This document shows positions 24,622 through 33,326 of a stretch of DNA of 64,000 nt, one piece after another. The position numbers and the translations under genes are program-made. The notes under the pieces were generated by a model. It saw only the letters and a list, made by a program, of their open reading frames with translations. It was not told where the DNA came from and ran no database searches. The DNA comes from Streptomyces sp. ML-6 (GTDB lineage Bacteria; Actinomycetota; Actinomycetes; Streptomycetales; Streptomycetaceae), in contig NZ_JAOTIK010000001.1 in NCBI RefSeq assembly GCF_030116705.1, forward strand, positions 7,406,501 through 7,470,500, read 5' to 3'. The stretch's first letter is position 1. Every line of letters starts with the position of its first letter.

Positions 24622-25571
24622 GACCGCGCGGAGCGTTCCCGCTGCTGACGGCGCTGCTGCTGGCGGCGACCGCCTGCGCCACCGGCCCCTCCCTGGAGAG
24701 CCGGGGCGAAGTCACCGCGCCGCCCGGCGACAGCGAGCACCTCACCATCGGCTCCGCCGGATTCACCGAGAGCGAGCTGCTCGCCCGGATGTACGCCCTG
24801 CTGCTGGACCGGGCCGGCTACACCACAAAAATCATCACCGTCACCAACCGGGAGATCTACGAACCCGCACTGGAGAACGGCCAGATCGACATCGTGCCGG
24901 AGTACGCCGCCACCTTCGCCGACTGGCTGAACGCCAAGGAGAACGGCGCCGACGCCGCCCCCGTCGGCTCGCCCGACATCGCCACCACCATGAAGGCCCT
25001 GCGCGCGCTGGCCGCCCCCCGCGGCCTCACCGTCCTCGACCCCGGACGCGCCGTCGACCAGAACGCCTTCGCCGTCACCGCCGCGTACGCGGCCGAACAC
25101 CGCCTCAGGACCCTCAGCGACCTGGGCGCGTCCGGCCTGCCCGTACGGCTGGCGGCCGGTGACGAATGCGTACGGCGCCCCTACTGCGCGCCCGGACTGA
25201 AGAAGACGTACGGCATCCGCGTCACGGCCGTGGACCCCAAGGGCGTCGGTACCACCCAGGCCAAACAGGCCGTCCGCGACGGTCAGGACCAGATGGTCCT
25301 GACCACCACCACCGACGCCACGCTCGACACCTTCGGCCTCGTCCTGCTCGCCGACGACAAGCACCTCCAGAACGCCGACCACCTCGTGCCGGTCGTCAAC
25401 CGCTCCCGGGCGGGCGGCGAGGGCGTGCGCCGGGCACTGGGCAGGCTCGGCACCGTACTGACCACCGCCGACCTGGCCCGGCTCGACGAGCAGGTCGACA
25501 GCCGGCGACGGTTGCCCGAGGACGTGGCGCGCGCCTACCTGGAGTCCCGGCACCTCCTCCCGCCCGGCTGA
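24618..25571 (+). CDS. Osmoprotectant-binding lipoprotein (OpuAC/OsmF type)
   Basis: A 317-residue substrate-binding protein. A lipoprotein signal with LLLAATAC (Cys around residue 18) precedes a Thr/Gly linker. The mature part starts with LTIGSAGFTESELLARMYAL and includes ENGQIDIVPEYAATFADWL, typical of the OpuAC/ProX fold that cages quaternary ammonium compounds with aromatic residues. It is coupled to the two permeases by an ATGA overlap. The operon ends here; the ATPase is not adjacent, which is unusual. Confidence 0.88.
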   Translation: MRPRGAFPLLTALLLAATACATGPSLESRGEVTAPPGDSEHLTIGSAGFTESELLARMYALLLDRAGYTTKIITVTNREIYEPALENGQIDIVPEYAATFADWLNAKENGADAAPVGSPDIATTMKALRALAAPRGLTVLDPGRAVDQNAFAVTAAYAAEHRLRTLSDLGASGLPVRLAAGDECVRRPYCAPGLKKTYGIRVTAVDPKGVGTTQAKQAVRDGQDQMVLTTTTDATLDTFGLVLLADDKHLQNADHLVPVVNRSRAGGEGVRRALGRLGTVLTTADLARLDEQVDSRRRLPEDVARAYLESRHLLPPG

Positions 25572-25587
25572 CGGCCGCCCCGGAGGG

Positions 25588-26562
25588 TCAGGCCCCCAGC
25601 TTCCCCGGCAGCCAGCCCAGCTGCACGGCCTCCTGGAACGGCCCGCCGCCCTCGTGGTCGTTGAAGTCGTACACCTCGATGGTCTTGTCCGGGTGGGCGT
25701 AGGCGTTGAACGCGGCGAAGACCGTCGAGGGCGGGCAGGTCATGTCCTCCAGGGCGGTCGAGAACAGCGCCGGAGCCCGCCCGCGGGCGGCGAAGTGCAC
25801 CCCGTCGAAGTAGGCCAGCGTCGCCCTCGCCCGGTCGGACCGGCCGCGGTGCGTCTTGAGGTAGTTGCCGATCTCGCGGTACGGGTTGCGGTCGGTGACG
25901 GTCAGGGCGCGCGGGAAGTCGCACAGGAACGGGACGTCCGGCGCGATCGCCGCGAGATCCGGTATCAGCCCGCCGACGGCGAGCGTGATGCCCCCGCCCT
26001 GGCTCTCGCCGATGACCGCGGTCCGCGCCGCGTCGGCCAGCGGGTGCGAGCGCGCCGCCTCCACCGCACGCACCGCGTCGGTGAACACCCGCCGGTAGTA
26101 GTACGCGTACGGGTCCTCGATGCCACGGGTCATGAAACCGGGGAACGCGGGACCACTGCCCACCGGGTCCGGGGTGTCGCCGACCCGCCACCCGCTGCCC
26201 TGGCCCCGGGTGTCCATCACGAAGTGGGCGAAACCCGCCGAGGCCCAGAGCAGATGGGTGTGCGCCAGACCCCGCCCGCCGCCGTAGCCGATGAACTCGA
26301 CGACCAGCGGCAGCGGCTCCGCGGCCCCCGCCGGGACGACGAACCAGCCCTTGACCGGATGACCGCCGAAGCCCGCGAACGTCACGTCGTACACGTCCAC
26401 GGTCGCCAGACCCGTACCGGCGCGCCGCTCGAACCGGGCGTCGAGCTCGTGGGACCTGGCCTCGTCGAGCGTCTTCGTCCAGAACGCGTCGAAGTCCTCC
26501 GGCTCCACCGACGCGCTGCGGTGCTCGCGCAGCCGGTCGAGCGGCAGATCGAACAGGGACAT
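25588..26562 (-). CDS. Acetylxylan esterase / cephalosporin C deacetylase family hydrolase
   Basis: A 324-residue alpha/beta hydrolase of carbohydrate esterase family 7. The nucleophile is in VIGESQGGGITLA, the RGQGSG motif typical of CE7 is present (DTRGQGSGWRVGD), and NDHEGGG near the C-terminus supplies the His. No signal peptide is present, so it probably acts on imported acetylated xylo-oligosaccharides or related esters. ATG 26562 is chosen at the conserved MSLFDLPLDRLREH; the frame is open further upstream. It is divergent from a LacI regulator, which may control it. Confidence 0.88.
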   Translation of the reverse strand: MSLFDLPLDRLREHRSASVEPEDFDAFWTKTLDEARSHELDARFERRAGTGLATVDVYDVTFAGFGGHPVKGWFVVPAGAAEPLPLVVEFIGYGGGRGLAHTHLLWASAGFAHFVMDTRGQGSGWRVGDTPDPVGSGPAFPGFMTRGIEDPYAYYYRRVFTDAVRAVEAARSHPLADAARTAVIGESQGGGITLAVGGLIPDLAAIAPDVPFLCDFPRALTVTDRNPYREIGNYLKTHRGRSDRARATLAYFDGVHFAARGRAPALFSTALEDMTCPPSTVFAAFNAYAHPDKTIEVYDFNDHEGGGPFQEAVQLGWLPGKLGA

Positions 26563-26773
26563 ACGGGACCGCCTTCTTCGCAGGGTGGGTGATCGCCCAC
26601 GGGGATGCCGATCACACCGTACGGCGGTGGCCCGCGCCGGAACGAGCCCGTCCGGTGCGGGAAAGAACACGGTGAAGAAGTTGTGTCCACCCCCTTGACC
26701 GAGGGTGGTTCGGCCCTCACAGTACTCGTCAACACACATGAGTAATACGCATTAATGAAATTGAGGAGCACAG
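26563..26773. promoter_or_regulatory. Divergent esterase/LacI promoter region
   Basis: This 211-bp region includes TTGACC (26695-26700), a possible -35 element toward the LacI gene, and an AT-rich tract at 26737-26760 with TAAT-ACGC-ATTA symmetry just before the ribosome site. The symmetry is short and may be a half-formed LacI operator. Confidence 0.35.
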
Positions 26774-27880
26774 GTGGAGGAACCCGGGAAGCGGGCCAGG
26801 CCCGGTCGCGCGCCCGCACCGGCGGGCCGCACGGGCCGGCCGCGCCAGGCCGAGGTCGCCCGGCTCGCCGGGGTCTCGCAGGCCACGGTCTCGCTGGTGC
26901 TCGCGGACAAGAGGCAGGGGCCCGCGATCTCCGAGGAGACCCGGCAGAAGGTGCTGGAGGCGGCCCGCAGCCTCGGCTACGTCCCCGACCCGGCGGCCCG
27001 CAGACTCGCGGCGGCGCGCAACGACCTGCTGGGCGTCTTCAGCTTCACCGCGACCTTTCCGACCGATGTGCGGCACTCGTACTACCCGTTCCTGGTGGGC
27101 GTGGAGCAGGAGGCTGCGGAACGCGGCTACGACCTGGTGCTGTTCACCGGTTCGAGCACCGGGGGCGCGGGGGCCGGCGCCCCCGACACCCTGGGCCGGG
27201 TCCGCCTCGCCGACGGCTGTCTGTTCCTCGGCCGCCACCCACCGGTCCAGGAGCTGCGACGGCTGGTCGCCGACGGCTTTCCCATGGTCCACCTCGGCCG
27301 CCGGGACGAGCCGGAGGGGCTGCACTGGGTCGGCGCCGACTACGTGAGCGCCGCCCGCGAAGTCGTCGACCACCTGACCTCGCTCGGACACCGCCGGATG
27401 GTCCTGGTCCGTGAGGACGACGAGGCACCCGCTTCCACCGACCGCGAACTCGGCTTCCGCCGGGGGCTGGAGGCCGTCGGCCCGAGCAACGGCCCCGGGG
27501 CCGTCTTCCGTTCCGCAGACCCGGAGCGTGACCTCACCCCGGAGCGGCTGCGGGGCTGGCTCGCCGACGGCGTCACCGCGTTCGTCGCCGAGGAGACCGA
27601 CACCGGGGACGCCTGGCGGGCCCTGCGCCGGGCCGTCGGCGAGGCCGGGATCGACTGCCCGCGCGACGCCTCGCTGGCGCTGCTCGGCAGCCCGCCCGCC
27701 GACCTCGCGGACGGCCCCGAACCCACCGGCTTCGACATCCCCCGCACCCGGCTCGGCGCGGCCGCCGTCCGGATGCTCGCCGCACTGGTCGCGGGGGAGG
27801 AAGCCACCGAACCCCTGGTCGCCTGCACCTTCCGGCCCGGTGCCACGTCGGGCCCACCGCCCGCCGCCGAGGATCACTGA
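26774..27880 (+). CDS. LacI family transcriptional regulator
   Basis: A 368-residue repressor. The helix-turn-helix is AEVARLAGVSQATVSLVLAD (about residues 26-45), followed by the hinge region YVPDPAARRLAAARND and a periplasmic-binding-protein-like sugar domain with LLGVFSF and VGADYVSAAREVVDHL. It starts at GTG 26774 behind GAGGAG. It probably controls the divergent esterase and the downstream FAD oxidoreductase in response to a sugar. The N-terminal 20 residues are an extra Pro/Arg/Gly-rich extension. Confidence 0.9.
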   Translation: MEEPGKRARPGRAPAPAGRTGRPRQAEVARLAGVSQATVSLVLADKRQGPAISEETRQKVLEAARSLGYVPDPAARRLAAARNDLLGVFSFTATFPTDVRHSYYPFLVGVEQEAAERGYDLVLFTGSSTGGAGAGAPDTLGRVRLADGCLFLGRHPPVQELRRLVADGFPMVHLGRRDEPEGLHWVGADYVSAAREVVDHLTSLGHRRMVLVREDDEAPASTDRELGFRRGLEAVGPSNGPGAVFRSADPERDLTPERLRGWLADGVTAFVAEETDTGDAWRALRRAVGEAGIDCPRDASLALLGSPPADLADGPEPTGFDIPRTRLGAAAVRMLAALVAGEEATEPLVACTFRPGATSGPPPAAEDH

Positions 27881-27918
27881 CCGACCGCACCACCCGCACG
27901 CACAGCAGAAGGAGACCC

Positions 27919-29529
27919 GTGACACCCGAACCGGACATCCTCGTCGTGGGCGCCGGACTCGGCGGCATCGCCGCCGCGCTCGCCGCCTGCCGCGCCGGAC
28001 GCACCGTCGTCCTCACCGAGGAGACCGACTGGATCGGCGGCCAGCTCACCTCCCAGGCCGTCCCCCCGGACGAGCACCCGTGGGTGGAGCAGTTCGGCAC
28101 CACCGCCTCGTACCGCACACTGCGCGAGGGCATCCGGGCGTACTACCGCCAGTGGTACCCGATGCGCTCCGAGGCCCTCGCCCGCACCGACCTCAACCCG
28201 GGCGCCGGACGCGTCAGCAAGCTCTGCCACGAACCGCGCGTCGCGCTCGCCGTGCTGGAGGCGATGCTCGCGCCGCACCGGGCGGCGGGCCGCCTCACCC
28301 TGCTCACCCGGCACCGGGCCGTGGCCGTCGAATCGGACAACGATGTCATCCAGGCAGTCGCCCTGGAGGACCTCCGGACCGGCGACCGCACCACCCGCAC
28401 CGCCCGCTACGTCATCGACGCCACCGAGACCGGCGAACTCCTCGAACTCGGCGGCGTCGAGCACGCCGTCGGCGCCGAGGCGCGCGACGAGTTCGACGAA
28501 CCGCACGCCCCCGAGGAGGCCCAGCCGCTCAACCAGCAGGGCATCACGGTGTGCTTCGCGCTCTCCCACCACGAGGGCGAGGACCACACCGTCGACCGGC
28601 CCGCCGACTACGACTTCTGGCGCTCCCACCGCCCCGACTTCTGGCCCGGTCCGCTCCTCGGGTTCCAGGCGCCCGACCCGCGCTCCCTGGAACCCGTACC
28701 GCGCACCTTCGTCCCCAACCCGGACGTCGACCCGCTCGCCGTCGGTGCCGACCAGAGCGCCGACGCGGGCGACAAGGAACTGTGGGGCTTCCGCCGCATC
28801 CTCGCCCGCGGCATGCACCGCCCCGGCGCCTTCGACTCCGACATCACGCTCGTCAACTGGCCGCTCAACGACTACTGGCTCAAGCCCCTGATCGGAGCCG
28901 GCGACGAGGTGACCGCTCAAGCGGTCGCCGAGGCCCGGCAGCTGTCGCTCTCGCTGCTGTACTGGCTGCAGACCGAGGCCCCCCGCCAGGACGGCGGCAC
29001 CGGCTTCCCCGGACTGCGGATCCGCCCCGACGTCACCGGCACCGACGACGGACTCGCCAAGGCCCCGTACGTACGGGAGTCCCGCCGGATCAAGGCCGTC
29101 ACCACCGTCACCGAGCACGACGTGTCGATCGACCTCGTCGGCCCGCACGGCGGAACGCGCCACCGGGACGCGGTCGGTGTCGGCAGTTACCGCATCGACC
29201 TGCACCCCTCCACCGGGGGCGACAACTACATCGACGTCGGCTCGGTGCCGTTCGAGATCCCGCTCGGCGCCCTCGTGCCGCGCCGCGTCCGCAACCTGCT
29301 GCCCGCCGGCAAGAACATCGGCACCACCCACATCACCAACGGCTGCTACCGGCTCCACCCGGTGGAATGGAACATCGGCGAGGTCGCCGGTGCCCTGGCC
29401 GCCCACTGTCTGGCCGAAGGCGTCGAACCGGCACAGGTCCAGTCGAGGGACGAGCGGTACGAGGCCTTCGCGCGACTGCTCGACCGCGACGGGGTCCAGC
29501 GCCACTGGCCCGACGTACGCGGCTACTGA
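27919..29529 (+). CDS. FAD-dependent oxidoreductase (FAD_oxidored family)
   Basis: A 536-residue flavoprotein. The N-terminal dinucleotide-binding motif is ILVVGAGLGGIAAALAACRAG, followed 19 residues later by TEETDWIGGQLTSQ. A second conserved block is RYVIDATETGELLELGG, and the C-terminus has NLLPAGKNIGTTHITNGCYR, typical of the PF12831 family linked to carbohydrate clusters. GTG 27919 is preceded by AAGGAG. It is downstream of the LacI regulator and intact, unlike the following genes. The substrate is unknown; a sugar-derived alcohol or acid is likely from context. Confidence 0.85.
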   Translation: MTPEPDILVVGAGLGGIAAALAACRAGRTVVLTEETDWIGGQLTSQAVPPDEHPWVEQFGTTASYRTLREGIRAYYRQWYPMRSEALARTDLNPGAGRVSKLCHEPRVALAVLEAMLAPHRAAGRLTLLTRHRAVAVESDNDVIQAVALEDLRTGDRTTRTARYVIDATETGELLELGGVEHAVGAEARDEFDEPHAPEEAQPLNQQGITVCFALSHHEGEDHTVDRPADYDFWRSHRPDFWPGPLLGFQAPDPRSLEPVPRTFVPNPDVDPLAVGADQSADAGDKELWGFRRILARGMHRPGAFDSDITLVNWPLNDYWLKPLIGAGDEVTAQAVAEARQLSLSLLYWLQTEAPRQDGGTGFPGLRIRPDVTGTDDGLAKAPYVRESRRIKAVTTVTEHDVSIDLVGPHGGTRHRDAVGVGSYRIDLHPSTGGDNYIDVGSVPFEIPLGALVPRRVRNLLPAGKNIGTTHITNGCYRLHPVEWNIGEVAGALAAHCLAEGVEPAQVQSRDERYEAFARLLDRDGVQRHWPDVRGY

Positions 29530-29629
29530 CCACGGACGCCGGAACCGTGAGACGCCGGGTGGGACAGCTCCACCTGTCCCACCCGGCCCGCCCGCGCATC
29601 AACCCACCCGCACAAGGAGGTGCCCAGCC

Positions 29630-30600
29630 ATGACCACCCACCGCATCCGCGTCGGCATCGACGTGGGCGGAACCTTCATCGACGCCGTGGCCGTCGACGC
29701 CACGACCCTCGAACTGCTGGGTCAGGTGAAGGTTCCCACCAGCCACCACCACGAGGACGGCGTCGCCCACGGCATCGTCGAGGCACTCGACCGGCTGCCG
29801 GAACAGACCGGCCGCGCCGCCGAGGACGTCGCTTTCCTGGCACACGGCACGACACAGGCTCCCAACGCCCTGCTGGAGGGCGATGTCGCCACCGTCGGGC
29901 CGATCGGCATCGGAACGGGCCCGGTGCCCTGCTCACCCGCCGGCTCGCCTCGCTCGGCAGACTCGAACTCGCCCCGGGCAAGCGGCTCCCGCTCTCCTAC
30001 GTCCATGTGGCCGACCCCGAGGACGCGGACGAGGTGCGCGCCGCCGTCGACGCCGTCACCCGGGAAGGCGCCCAAGTCCTCGTCGCCAGCGAGCCGTTCG
30101 GCGTCGACCGGCCGGAGGGCGAGCGGGCGGTCCTCGAAACGGCCCGCCCGCACGGCCTGCCGATGACCGCCGCGCACGAGATCACCTTCCTGTACGGGCT
30201 CGCCAAGCGGACCCGCACCGCCGTAGTCAACGCCGCGATCCTGCCGCGCATGCCGGCCACCGCCGACCTCGTCGACGCCTCCATCACCAGGGCCGGGGTG
30301 AACGCGGCCCTGATGGTGATGCGGTGCGACGGCGGTGTGATGTCACTCGACGAGATGCGCAGACGCCCGCTGCTGACCGTGCTCTCCGGCCCCGCCGCGG
30401 GGTCGCGGGCGCGTTGATGCGGGAACGGATCAGCGAGGGCCTCTTCCTGGAGACCGGCGGCACCTCCACCGACATCAGCGTCGTGTGCCGGGGCAAGGCC
30501 GCCGTCCGGCACGCCACCATCCTCGGCAGGGCCTCGTACCTCTCCGCGCTCGACGTGCGGACGGTCGGCGGCGGCGGGATCGTCGGCGTCGGGCCCCTGG
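29630..30600 (+). pseudogene. Hydantoinase/oxoprolinase (HyuA-like) N-terminal part, frameshifted
   Basis: The ATG at 29630 follows AAGGAGG and opens MTTHRIRVGIDVGGTFIDAV, the ASKHA fold start of hydantoinase/oxoprolinase proteins, with AHGTTQAPNALLEG. Homology leaves this frame near 29920 (one G missing in a GGCCCGG run) and continues as LLTRRLASLGRLELAPG, then as a TVLSGPAAG block that breaks near 30405 (one G missing in GCGGGG). It then continues in the third frame with GALMRERISEGLFLETGGTS. After VRTVGGGGIVGVGPL the family sequence stops, so the C-terminal part is missing too. Sequencing error could explain the single-base losses but not the truncation. Confidence 0.7.
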
Positions 30601-30635
30601 CGGCCACGCCCACGCACGAAGGACGCGACCGCGGG

Positions 30636-31035
30636 TTGCTGCTCCACTGGGCCACCGTGGCAACGGCGTTCGGCGCCGGACTCGCCCCCGCCCCGTCCCG
30701 GGCCCGCGTCGTCGAACGCGACGGCGGGCTGGAACACGGCCTCCTCGCCCGCTCCACCTCGCGCCCCGTGACCGTCGAGCTGTACACCGACACCCTCGCC
30801 CGCGCGGAGGCCCTGGTGGACGAGCTCGGCCGGCGCCACTGGTACCCGACGGGCTCCGTGCGTGCCGCGGCCCTCGCGCACGAGGCCGTCCACGAACTGC
30901 TCCATCACGGCCCGGTCAAAGCCGCGCTGAAACAGGCGCTCGGTCATGTCGTGCTGCGCGCCGGACGCCTGCGCCTGTACGGCCATGTCGCCGGGGCCGA
31001 GGAGATCGCCGCCCACGCCCACGCCCGGCACCGCG
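30636..31035 (+). pseudogene. Fragment of an unrecognised protein with an HExxH motif
   Basis: In the frame running on from the hydantoinase remnant, about 130 residues of a clearly different protein appear: LLLHWATVATAFGAG at the start, then RPVTVELYTDTLARAEALVD, YPTGSVRAAALAHEAVHELL and LGHVVLRAGRLRLYGHVAG. HEAVH (codons from 30879) fits a zinc-protease or ImmA-like HExxH motif, but the family is not recognised. It has no start codon or ribosome site of its own and runs out of frame near 31035, so it looks like an internal piece fused to other remnants by deletion. Confidence 0.5.
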
Positions 31036-31053
31036 GCCGCCGCGCCCGCCGGC

Positions 31054-32015
31054 TTCCCCGACTACCGGTACGTCAGGACGCTGCTCGAACCCTCGCGGCT
31101 GAAGTACAACCCCACCGGCGAGATCATCTTCCCCTGCATCAGGAGAGCGGCGGGCCGGGTGCCGAAGCCGCTGGGCCGCTACTACCTCTACTACGCCCCC
31201 GGCGGCATCTGCCTCGCCCACGGCGACAGCATCGAGGGCCCCTTCACCGAGTGCCCCGCCAACCCGATCGTGTCCGACGACCGGCAGCCGCACTACGAGG
31301 TCAGCCACGTCTCGTCCCCGCACGTCCTGTGGAACGAGGACGCGCACGAGATGTGGCTCTACTTCCACGGCGAGAACACCACGACCCGCCTCGCCCGCTC
31401 GAAGGACGGCATCCACTTCACGTACGACAAGGTGGTACTGACCACGGCGATGCTTCCGGCCGGGACGACGGAGACGTCCTAAGCCCGGGTCTTCCGGCAC
31501 GACCTGCCCTCGCGCGGCGCCCGCTACGTGATGCTGTTCATGCGGAACGACACCACCGACCACCGGGACATCGGCTGGGGCTGGTCCGCCGACGGCCGCA
31601 AGTGGACCTTCGACCCGAAGCCCCTGATCAGCCATGCCGACGTCGGTGCCGTGAACATTGGAGGCCCGCACCTGCTCACCCGGAACGGCAGCGCGTACGT
31701 CGTCTACAACACCGACCGGGGGAGCGGCGGAAACCTCCTGATCACCGAGGTCGGCAACGCTTCGGCCGCCGCGTCCACCCGGGTCTCCTCCACGACTCGC
31801 TCCCCGGGGCCCCGGACAACGGCCGCAGCGCGGCGCCCAGTTTCGGTACGCAGGACGGGGCGGCGTACATGGTCTACGAGGCGGGACCGGACCTGCACCG
31901 AGCGCGAGGTCAACGAGGCACTGCTCACGGTGCACGAGGACTGCGCCGCTACCTGGTCGTCGCCGGTCTGCTGGCCCGTTCCAGGGACGGCGGCAGCTAC
32001 CGGCGCGGGCGGTAG
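31054..32015 (+). pseudogene. GH43-like beta-propeller protein, interrupted by a stop and frameshifts
   Basis: A five-bladed-propeller glycosidase-like sequence begins FPDYRYVRTLLEPSRLKYNP and continues through GRYYLYYAPGGICLAHGDS and LARSKDGIHFTYDKVV. It meets an in-frame TAA at 31480-31482, where a sense codon such as TAC is expected between ETS and ARVFRHD. The same frame then resumes with DIGWGWSADGRKWTFDP. Near 31750 it shifts frame into HPGLLHDSLPGAPDNGRSAA, and near 31895 it shifts again. It has no start codon. Family members act on arabinan, xylan or related glycans, in keeping with the upstream esterase. This is a gene in decay. Confidence 0.65.
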
Positions 32016-32043
32016 CGCGAACCGGGCCGGTACGCGGCGCGCC

Positions 32044-33207
32044 CTACGCGTCCGTGATCGAGTCGAACCGCACCTCGTCCCGGCCCACGCCCCGCACGTC
32101 CGCGTCCACCGAGCGGCGCAGCGCCTCGTGGAGCCGGGCCGGGGTCAGCACACCGAGGAACCGCGGCCCGTCCAGCACCGCGACCCACCCGGCGTCGTGC
32201 TGGAGCATCTCGCTGAACGCCTGTTTCAGCGGGGCGCCGACCGGTACCCAGGCATCCATCCGGCGGGCCAGGGCGCCGACGGTGTCGTGCCCGCCCGCGG
32301 CCCGCAACGAGTCCGCCGACACCCAGCCGTGCAGCTCGCCCCCGCCGTTCAGCACCACCGCCCAGCGGGCCCCCGCCCCGTCCAGCCGGGCCGCCGCCGA
32401 ACCGGCCGGCTCGTCGAACCGGGCCACCGGCGGCTCCTCCAGGTCGTCCGGCTCGACCGCCGTGACCGAGAGCCGCTTCAGGCCCCGGTCGGCGCCCACG
32501 AACCGGGCCACGTACGGGGTCGCGGGAGTCCCCAGCACGGCCCCCGGGCTGTCGAACTGCTCGATGCGCCCCGCCCCGTACACCGCGATCCGGTCACCCA
32601 TCCGGACCGCCTCCTCGATGTCGTGGGTGACCATCAGGACCGTCTTCCTGACCGCGGCCTGCAACCCGAGGAACTCGTTCTGCAGCCGCTCGCGCACCAC
32701 CGGATCGACCGCGCCGAACGGCTCGTCCATCAGCAGCACCGGCGGATCGGCGGCCAACGCCCGGGCCACGCCCACCCGCTGCCGCTGCCCGCCGGAGAGC
32801 TGCGCGGGGTAGCGCGAGCCGTACGTCTTCGGGTCGAGCCCCACCAGATCCAGCAGCTCGGCCGCCCGCTCCCGGGCCCTGGCCCGTTTCCAGCCGATCA
32901 GCGCGGGCACGGTCGCGGTGTTGTCGAGGACCGTGCGGTGCGGGAAGAGCCCCACCTGCTGGATGACGTAGCCGATCCGGCGGCGGAGCCTCACCGGGTC
33001 GACCCCGGAGATGTCCTCGCCGTCCACCAGGATCCGGCCCGACGACGGCTCGATCAGCCGGTTCACCATCATCATCGTGGTGGTCTTGCCGCAGCCGGAC
33101 GGTCCGACCAGGGTGACCAGCTCCCCCTCGGCGACCTCGAAGGACAGGCCGTCCACCGCGGTCGTGCCGTCCGGATACACCTTGCCGACCTGCTCGAACC
33201 GGATCAT
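32044..33207 (-). CDS. Osmoprotectant ABC transporter ATP-binding protein with CBS domains
   Basis: A 387-residue ATPase of the ProV/OpuA type. The nucleotide-binding domain has Walker A GPSGCGKTTT, signature LSGGQRQRVGVARAL, Walker B LLMDEPFGAVD and switch His in VTHDIEEA. Residues about 255-385 are a tandem CBS pair, which in OpuA senses ionic strength. It lacks adjacent permeases; the only matching permeases and binding protein in the window are 6.5 kb away on the opposite strand, separated by sugar-type genes. It begins at ATG 33207 (MIRFEQVGKVYPDG), with a weak ribosome site. Confidence 0.88.
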   Translation of the reverse strand: MIRFEQVGKVYPDGTTAVDGLSFEVAEGELVTLVGPSGCGKTTTMMMVNRLIEPSSGRILVDGEDISGVDPVRLRRRIGYVIQQVGLFPHRTVLDNTATVPALIGWKRARARERAAELLDLVGLDPKTYGSRYPAQLSGGQRQRVGVARALAADPPVLLMDEPFGAVDPVVRERLQNEFLGLQAAVRKTVLMVTHDIEEAVRMGDRIAVYGAGRIEQFDSPGAVLGTPATPYVARFVGADRGLKRLSVTAVEPDDLEEPPVARFDEPAGSAAARLDGAGARWAVVLNGGGELHGWVSADSLRAAGGHDTVGALARRMDAWVPVGAPLKQAFSEMLQHDAGWVAVLDGPRFLGVLTPARLHEALRRSVDADVRGVGRDEVRFDSITDA

Positions 33208-33326
33208 GCCTGCACGGTAGGAGCCGCCCGGGCGCCGCGCACACGGGCCGCGACCGTCCGTGTCACGGCCGTGTGCTGAACTGTCCTGAACTGTCCGAAG
33301 CACATCTGACGATTCAGGAGCATTTT

